DNA of 64,000 nt, from NCBI GenBank assembly GCA_010093515.1, contig MU001687.1:196070-260069 (forward strand), written 5' to 3'. The DNA comes from Lineolata rhizophorae (Eukaryota > Ascomycota > Dothideomycetes > Lineolatales > Lineolataceae). The translations under genes were made by a program, and so were the position numbers. The notes under the pieces are model-generated. The model did not search any database. It was not told where the DNA came from and saw only the letters and a program-made list of their open reading frames with translations. The stretch's first letter is position 1, and each line of letters opens with the position of its first letter. This document shows, piece by piece, positions 57,558-64,000 of the stretch.

Positions 57558-59459
57558 TCACAACCCGTCAAAATCACCGGCCGCATCGTCCTCGTCGATA
57601 TCCCCGTCCTGGATCTCTTTGGCCAACTCCCTCTCCCTCTCGCGCGCCTCCTGCGCGTTCTTCAGCTCCAGCCTGTGCGCGTTCATGGGGAACCGCATCG
57701 CCTTGACGCACTCGTCGTGGAGGCCGAGGCAGGCGCGGATGCGCTCGTGGAACGCCTCGCCGGGCTCGCGCGTCGCGTACACGTCGCCGGCCTGCTTGGT
57801 GGCCATGAAGCCGTGCTCGTGGTCGAGCGCGGCCTCGATGACGCCGTCGCGGATCGCCTTGGCCACAATGTACTCGGCGCTCTCCTCGCTCTCGAGCCCG
57901 AGCCGGATGCAGATGTCGCGCAGCGAGATGCGCGCGTACGACAGGCTCAGCATCCGGATCCCCGTCTTGATCACGTTCTGCCGCAGCCGCAGGATCAGCG
58001 TGTACGTGCCGTCGCGCTGGAAGGCGCCCGCGTTGGCCTGCACGTTGCGCAGGAAGCCCTGCAGGTCGCCCACGCGCACCGCCTGCACCAGCTTTAGGTA
58101 GGGCTCTAGAGCGCGCTCCAGCCGCGGCTGGCTGAAGATTTCGCGCTCGGGGATGTCGCCCATGAGCAGCTCCACCACGACCAGCAGCTTCATGGCCGAC
58201 TGGTAGAAGCCCGCAGCTACCGCGGCTGAAGGGGACTTGCGCGTCGCACTCGTCAGGTGCTCGTGGGCCTCCGTATAGCTCAGCTGAATGGCCCGGATTC
58301 GCCCCAAGTAGTACAGGTAGCGCGCAACCTCGTTGTTGGGCGCCGCGGCCGGGAACTGCGTCTGTGCCACTAGCAGGTCCGCCTGCGTGATGTCCGCCGT
58401 CGAGATGTAGTTACGTAGTAGTAGCGTCGTCACGGCCGCTTGCGTGTCGTAGTCCTTGCGTAGCACAGACGACCGCAGCGCCGCGAGCAGCTTCGCGCGT
58501 GTCGACACGACGGGGGATTGAGGTGACGGCGGCTTCGGGTCCAGCTCCTCATGGAAGAGGGAAAAGTAAAAGTAGGCGCGAGCGGCTAGGGAGTCGAGGG
58601 TGCGACGGTTGAGCTCGCGGATGCGATCGACGAGGGAAGATGAGAAGGTAGCACCCGCGGAGTAGGACTTGGTGTCGTAGAGGTAGACCTAGAGCGCGGA
58701 TAGAAAGAACGTAATCAGCCGCTTTCGCCGACTCGAATCATACACTACACAACTCGCCCGTCTCGGTTTCTTACCTGGATCAATATGGCGATGTAAATAT
58801 CAATCTCCGGGATCACCTCCTTCGGCTCCTTCTGTTTCGACCCTGCATTATTTGTCGTTACCGCATCCGTCATCTGCATGTCCTCCACCTTGGCGAGGAC
58901 GTCTCGCAGCGCGTCTGGGCTCTCCCCGGTCGCTTGCATGAGCGTCTTGGCCGTCGGGTCGCCCTGAGGATACGTCATGACGATGGCCTGGCAGATGATG
59001 CGCGGCGAGAGACGCTTGCGCAGCGACGAGATGGACCGCAGAGCCCGAAGCGTGAAGCGGGTGTCGAACTGGGCCACGGCGCGCTCGAGCAGCGCAAAGT
59101 TGCCGCGTATGTCTTTGGCCGTGTTAGCTGCATACGGAGGCCCAAACAGGCTGACCTGGGCTAGGTCGATGCTCGTGATGAGGGTGGTGGAGTAGCGACA
59201 CGATGAGCGGCTAGAAGGCGAGGCCTGCCGGCTGCTCCGGCCGCCGCAGCCATCGCAGCTACTGGACGAGGATGAAGGGGGTATCATGACGAGCGGAAGT
59301 ATGCGTGCTGGCTAGGACATGTACGAGGCCGGGGAACTATGGCGTAGGATGAATGTTTGCAGACGTACCGTGGACGGTTTTCAGCTCGGTGTCAACAGGC
59401 TTCACGGGACTGGGCTGCTCCTGCGTGGCCGCCTCCACGCCTTCCATAGTGTCTGCCAT
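57558..59459 (-). CDS. RPN3: 26S proteasome regulatory subunit RPN3 (PSMD3)
   Basis: Exons 59459-59369, 59127-58775 and 58688-57558 give 524 residues. The N-terminus MADTMEGVEAATQEQPSPVK joins to NTAKDIRGNFALLERAVAQF, then TRFTLRALRSISSLRKRLSP. Helical repeats follow (NRRTLDSLAARAYFYFSLFH, YLYYLGRIRAIQLSYTEAHE), then a PCI domain at about residues 310-460 (TYTLILRLRQNVIKTGIRML, ARISLRDICIRLGL, ALDHEHGFMATKQ). The acidic Rpn3 C-terminus ends DGDIDEDDAAGDFDGL. RPN3 is a lid subunit that contacts Rpn7 and Rpn15 (Sem1). Intron 1 (241 bp) is long for the window and its branch site is not obvious, so that join is the least certain. Confidence 0.93.
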
Positions 59460-59911
59460 GACTGACGCCGGGAATGAAGAGCGAGAAAGGCGCGTGGGTA
59501 AGCGGTCGGGAAGAACGGGGCTGCGCGAAGGACGTCGGAGAGCGGGAAACGAGGCGCGCTGTCGGAGGGAGCGATGTCCGAGGGAGAGACGGAAAGCGGT
59601 TGCGTACGGGGGAGGTGAGCTTTCGGAGGCGGCAAGCACAAGCTCTCACAGGGCAGGCGCCGCTGCGCGCTTGGTGCGCGCGCTATGCCGCAGAGCCGCG
59701 CACCGCCAGCGCTAGCGAGTGAAGCCGGCGCCCCAGCCACAGGCCCCTCCGCACCGAAATGTTGACGCGCATCGCGCGTGCTGATACGGAGCCCCCCGCA
59801 CGTACTGTGCACTACTACGCAGCACGCGGCGCATCTCTCTTGGTTTGGCTCCTGTCCTTCCTCGCTCGGTGGACCCTCCGAATAGTTCAACCCATGCCTC
59901 CAATGACTGCC
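59460..59911. promoter_or_regulatory. Divergent promoter between RPN3 and SPC34
   Basis: The two start codons face apart across 452 bp, so both promoters lie here. An ORF entering from 59759 is in frame with SPC34 but adds a hydrophobic stretch foreign to the family, so it is treated as leader. Confidence 0.5.
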
Positions 59912-60899
59912 ATGTCGCTCCTCGACGCGCACCTGGAGCAAATCTCCCTCTGCTCCGCCTCCATCGCCGAGCTCCCGTGCGTCCAACCCGCCCCCAACCC
60001 CGACACCTCATTCCCAAAACGCGACCTCGTCTTGCAGCCCGCTCACTTGCTCACCCACCACCGCTACAACCCGCAGCTTCCCCGGCCCCAAGATCTTCAC
60101 CAACGCCCTGCTGCGCCCGCACGACATCACGACGCTGATCCGCGACACGGAGCCGCACGAGCGCGCGCTCTTCTCCGTGCCGCCGCCGCCGGCGCCGCCG
60201 CGCGCCCAGGACCCGTCCGCGCGCCGCAACACGACCGTCGGGCCCAACGGCGCGAGCGCCGGCGTCGGCGGCGGCGGCGCCAACGCGATGCGCGCGCCGC
60301 GCAGGAACACGGCCGTGGCGGCGGTGCTGGGCGGCGACCTGGTCGAGCGGATCCGTCGAGGCGGCGGCGGCGGCGCGGGCACCGGCGTCGGGTACGGCTT
60401 CGAGGGCGCCGCGAGGGAGAGGGGCGAGGTCGATGTGGAGGTGCTGCTGGAGGGGGCGAGCAAGCTGTGCTCGGTCTAGTAAGGACGGCCCTTGCGGCTC
60501 TTTGTCGGTTGTCGTGGAGCGGTGGACATGGGGCTGACTTGCTTTGTTTGCGTGCGAACTAGTCCGATGCCCGGCGCCGCAGAGAAGATTGTCGCGCTGC
60601 GCAATCGACACCATCGGCTCGCGGCTTCGATCGAGCACTACGAGCTCAAGGTCGCGGAACAGGCGGCCCAGCTTAGCAGGATGAACCGTCATCGTGATTT
60701 TGCAATGGAGGAAGGTGAAGATGATGCTGCTGCGGCGGCGGCGGCGGAAGCGGAGCAAGTTACTGATCAGCCTATTTATATGAGTGAAGAAGACCTGAAA
60801 AGGGAGGAGGAGGAGATTAAGGAGCTAGAGAGAAAGAAACACGGTTTGGAAGATCGAGTCAGCTCGATGGGGAGGGATATCACAGGTGTGCTCAGATAG
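59912..60899 (+). CDS. SPC34: DASH complex subunit SPC34
   Basis: Exons 59912-59976, 60077-60478 and 60563-60899 give 267 residues. The protein starts MSLLDAHLEQISLCSASIAE; splicing then gives LPFPGPKIFTNALLRPHDIT and LIRDTEPHERALFSVPPPPA, the family core. A Gly/Ala-rich, probably disordered middle leads to VDVEVLLEGASKLCSVYP. A C-terminal coiled coil follows (EKIVALRNRHHRLAASIEHY, LKREEEEIKELERKKHGLED). The second intron begins GTAAGG inside what would otherwise be a TAG stop. Spc34 belongs to the DASH/Dam1 ring that couples kinetochores to microtubule plus ends. Two further in-frame ATGs upstream (59894 and 59903) would add six or three residues. Confidence 0.9.
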
Positions 60900-62418
60900 T
60901 TTGTTTGGCTCCGTTTTCTGTTGTTGTACTTGTCAATGTATACCCCGCTTAATGAAGAGAGTGAGTGACATTAATCGATACGACTACTGAGTTGATAATA
61001 TAGTGAGAACACATGAAGGCCTGCATTATAAATGAAATGTATAGGACCTAAGCTCTAGGGCCCTGATGAATTAGGTATACACTCCTACGATAATTAGCGC
61101 ATCAGACGCTCTAGGCTTCTCAGTAGTCAAAAACACATACACTACATTACAACCCTCACTCTCTTAAATATACTACGCGTACCGTTTCCTCTTGTTTACT
61201 CGTCTTACGGCTAGTTTATTCCGTAGTGCTATTTTCAAGACTTGCCCTACCATCTATATTGGAGGATAGGCATTCTGAGATGCCAAACAGAACCCCAATA
61301 ATACTATGTGAATTATCAGTGCTTTATCGCGACACAAAGAGTAACTAACCGATCTATTCACTTTTATGTCAATGACATTCTAACGGTCAGCAATCGGAAC
61401 CAGTCGGGATAAGAGTCTACCAAAGACCAGACCCGCCACCACATTCTTCCCCGGTGTCGGGTACACAGCCAAAAGCACGTAACCGCTATCTGAAATCTAT
61501 TCTATAATTGAATTGTGCCGCAGCAGCTCCTCAAACAACGACTTCCATAGTCGGTCCATACTAGTTTTCTTCCCGAAGTATCTACCAGGCTGCTGACATT
61601 CTGTGGGATTGCTACTGGACCTTTAATTCAAGAATTGAAACACCAAATGCCTCCGAAATGCTATATGCTATGGCGCTTCCTCTCTCCACGCGGCGGGCGC
61701 ATTTACCGCATATCAAAAATAGCGTCCAGGCGGCTACTAAACAGTATGTTAGTGAGCTAACTTAGAGTGAGAAGTGCTCCGTAGTATTGCACCTCTCCTT
61801 CACGTGCGACTGCTGTGCGACCTGTCCAAGAGCAAGCAAGCCGAGTAAAAAAATCATGTTCTAGGCCACTAAAGGGCGCTTGGTACTACAGAGCCCAATT
61901 TCAATCTTGACGGTTTCGACTTTTCACTCGTGGCCAGACTAAGCGCAGGAGATACACATACTAGCAAGCTACTCCGTAGGCTTTCTAAAAAGGGGACGTG
62001 GCGACCAGGGGCCCCTTAGCGAGCGCTCATTGCTTCCAGACCAGCTTCACAACCTCACTTCATCTGTCCGGTCCCGACTTCCGCATGCAGCCGAACTGCC
62101 TGCTCTTTCAGCGTCGCACGCCGTCTGATGCCGGCCCCTGGCTTGTATATTTCAACCGCGCGTCCACCTGGGTAGTCATTACCTAGCGGCCTTCTGTTTC
62201 ACTGGGCTGTTCCTGCTGCACACCAGCCGCGGCCCGCGGCTTAATCCGCTTCCGTCCTCATCGCGACGCCGTCCGACATCCAACGCCTCCTTTCCCTGCT
62301 TTCTATCACCGCACGACCCGTCCGGCACCCGCATCCGCATTCACATTTGCTTCCTCGACTTCTTCACCCCTCTGCCGCGGTCGATCACCCTTGTCTGCCC
62401 CGAAGTGAACTCTTCGGC
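60900..62418. other. AT-richer intergenic region
   Basis: From about 60950 to 61980 the DNA is AT-rich, with stops in all frames, and looks like decayed accessory sequence. A TACTCCGTA word lies at 61970-61978. From 62000 it becomes GC-richer and CT-rich (62265-62310), as expected for the promoter of the following gene. No gene is supported. Confidence 0.5.
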
Positions 62419-64000
62419 ATGTCCCAGCAAGGCGGGCCCTCGCAAGGCTCGCCTGCCGGTGGCGGCAACGCCCCAGCCCAGGCCGGGCAGCAGGGCAACC
62501 GCGGCCCTTACCACGGCCTCGTCCGCGCCGACCAGATCGTCAACTTTCCATTCCTCGACGACCAACAAAAGGCCAAGTACGTGTACGGGGTGCGCAATCT
62601 GTGGCAGCAGCTGCGCGACAAGCCCGCGGGCAGCGAGGAGCACAAGGCAGCCCTCAGCAAGCTGCAGGAAGTGACTCAGAGCTTGCGCGTCAAGGTCAGG
62701 CAGTACCAGATGTCACAGCAGCAGCAACGGAACTCGCAAGGAGCTGGAGGCGAGGGGTCCCAGCAGGGAGGGCAGCAGCAGGGCGCTGGAGGCGCGGGCG
62801 CAGGTGGACGGCAGAGGTCGCCCGTACAGGGACAGCAGGGGCAGCAGGGGCAGCAAGGACAGCAGCAAGAGACGCAGATGGCGGCGTCACAAACAGTGGC
62901 ATCGCAGACGGTGGCGTCACAGAGCGGCCAGGCTGGCGGGATACAGCAATCACCGGTGCAGATGCAGGGCGCGAATCGGCCTGGACAACAGCAGCAAGCG
63001 GGCCAGCAGCAAGGCCCGCAACAAGGTGGCGGTCATGGGCCGGGAGGACAGCAGCAGCAGCGACAGGTCGATCAGCAGATTGTCAACCACGTCCAGAACT
63101 TCCCGTACGCGATGCCGCCCGAGTTGATTCCAGGGACGGCCGAGGCGGAGAAGCACCTGCGCGACCTCAAGACGACGTACATGAACGCACTGGCGCGCCA
63201 GGACGACGCGATCCGGCGCATGAAGCACATGGGGTCGATAATCGAGCAACGCCGGCAGCAAGGGCACGACGTCCCACAGGAAATCATAAGCCAGCACAAG
63301 TCGATACAGCACCAGGCAGACTTGCAGAAGCAGTTCATCGAGGATTTCCGGAAGAAGCAGGCGGTCCTCAAGCAGCAGAACACGCAGCGCCAGCAGCAGC
63401 AGCAGCAGCAGCAGGGAGGCGCGGCCGGCGGCAGCGGCCCGGGTGCGGCAGGCGCGGCAGGCGCGGCAGGCGCGGCAGGTGCGGCGGCCGAGGGCGGCCA
63501 GCAAGCGGCCGTGAAGCAGGAGGGCCAGGCAGGCACGCCCGTGCAGCCCAAAATGGAAGGCGGCTTGGCGGGTCCCAGCCCGGCGCAGTTCCAGTTACAC
63601 CTTCCCGGCAACCGCGCCGGGCAGCAGCAGCAGCAGCCGCCGCCCCCGCAGCCGCAACCTCCCAGCGCAGGCCCCAACTCCGCCGCGCAGCAAAGCCCGC
63701 CGAGCGCCATGGGCCCTACGCAGCCGTTCCCTTCGGCCGCCGCGCCGCCCCAGGCGGCCCAGCGCCCGCCGCTCAACCCGCAGCAGATGGCGCCCGCGTC
63801 GGCCGGCGGCGCGAACTCGTCCGGCCAGCCCGTCCCGCTCTCCCACCAGGCTGCCATGTCGGCCGCCGCGCGCACCTACTCCAACAACCAGCCCAACACG
63901 CCCGGCCAGCAGGGCGGCGCCGGCTCCGGCCCCGCGCCCGGCAGCGCCGGCCCTGGCAGCGCCGGCGCCCCCGGCTCGGCTGGCGCCGGCGGACAGCAGC
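62419..64000 (+). CDS. Partial glutamine-rich transcription factor, probable TFIID subunit TAF12
   Basis: The frame is open without introns from ATG 62419 to the window edge (527 codons). The N-terminal domain reads LVRADQIVNFPFLDDQQKAK, then VRNLWQQLRDKPAGSEEHKA and LQEVTQSLRVKVRQ. After a Gln/Gly-rich stretch, a second helical domain follows (VDQQIVNHVQNFPYAMPPEL, HLRDLKTTYMNALARQDDAI, HKSIQHQADLQKQFIEDFRK). The rest is Gln/Pro/Ala/Gly-rich with polyQ and AGAAGA repeats. In filamentous fungi, TAF12 has such a long Q-rich N-terminus ahead of its histone fold, which would lie beyond the edge here. Without that fold the name is provisional; another Q-rich coactivator subunit (Mediator or SAGA) is possible. 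Confidence 0.6.
   Translation, partial: MSQQGGPSQGSPAGGGNAPAQAGQQGNRGPYHGLVRADQIVNFPFLDDQQKAKYVYGVRNLWQQLRDKPAGSEEHKAALSKLQEVTQSLRVKVRQYQMSQQQQRNSQGAGGEGSQQGGQQQGAGGAGAGGRQRSPVQGQQGQQGQQGQQQETQMAASQTVASQTVASQSGQAGGIQQSPVQMQGANRPGQQQQAGQQQGPQQGGGHGPGGQQQQRQVDQQIVNHVQNFPYAMPPELIPGTAEAEKHLRDLKTTYMNALARQDDAIRRMKHMGSIIEQRRQQGHDVPQEIISQHKSIQHQADLQKQFIEDFRKKQAVLKQQNTQRQQQQQQQQGGAAGGSGPGAAGAAGAAGAAGAAAEGGQQAAVKQEGQAGTPVQPKMEGGLAGPSPAQFQLHLPGNRAGQQQQQPPPPQPQPPSAGPNSAAQQSPPSAMGPTQPFPSAAAPPQAAQRPPLNPQQMAPASAGGANSSGQPVPLSHQAAMSAAARTYSNNQPNTPGQQGGAGSGPAPGSAGPGSAGAPGSAGAGGQQ

Noticed and set aside
57447-58101. Plus-strand ORFs of about 200 codons opposite RPN3
   Set aside because: They are antisense shadows of the RPN3 PCI-domain exon.
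59759-59911. N-terminal extension of SPC34 from ATG 59759
   Set aside because: It adds a hydrophobic stretch foreign to Spc34, and the family core begins at MSLLDAHLEQ.
61380-61700. Possible coding remnant on the minus strand in AT-rich DNA
   Set aside because: Short protein-like words exist, but stops are too frequent and no family was recognised.

Overview
This window is nuclear DNA of a filamentous ascomycete (Pezizomycotina, most likely a Sordariomycete). Genes carry short introns of about 57-250 bp with GTRNGT donors and CTAAC/CTGAC-type branch sites. Coding exons are GC-rich with C/G-ending codons, while several intergenic stretches are clearly richer in A+T. Family-level markers fit this: a BLI-3-type protein, a CAP20-type perilipin, a UDP-galactopyranose mutase, a GH131 glucanase and DASH subunit Spc34. 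I cannot name the species.

Layout. 1-504: open 5' part of a disordered-protein gene (minus). 2363-4154: BFR1-like (+). 5247-5962: bli-3-like FMN protein (+). 6375-7399: secreted HsbA-like protein (minus). 7978-15406: a 2418-residue repeat and coiled-coil protein (minus). 18835-20219: cysteine-rich single-pass membrane protein (+). 20.2-28.5 kb: gene-poor, lower-GC accessory stretch holding a decayed DUF7924-like gene, other unidentified ORF relics and a diverged repeat pair. 28595-29750: stomatin/SPFH protein (+). 30969-31776: ribosomal protein L27 (+). 32566-33248: CAP20 perilipin (minus). 33.2-40.2 kb: about 7 kb with no convincing gene but many TAGGTA/TACCTA motifs and simple repeats. 40208-41434: SDR-fold protein lacking the usual catalytic residues (minus). 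44001-45347: RPN6 (minus), divergent from SOF1 (45671-47188, +). 48169-50158: UGM (minus). 52333-53878: triose-phosphate-type transporter (+). 55089-56260: GH131 glucanase (minus). 57558-59459: RPN3 (minus), divergent from SPC34 (59912-60899, +). 62419-64000: 5' part of a glutamine-rich transcription factor, probably TAF12 (+), cut by the window edge.

How it fits together. Most of the window is housekeeping: two lid subunits of the 26S proteasome regulatory particle, a small-subunit processome factor, a ribosomal protein, an mRNP factor and a kinetochore subunit. Mixed in are environment-facing genes: a light/stress-type protein, a lipid-droplet protein, cell-wall galactofuranose synthesis, a secreted glucanase and secreted or membrane surface proteins. 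No operon-like cluster, CRISPR array, rRNA or convincing tRNA gene was seen. No clearly new multi-gene system is evident. The strongest unusual items are the catalytically substituted SDR protein, the tandem helical repeat giant, the 7-kb motif-rich gene desert and a 64-base poly-C run inside an intron.
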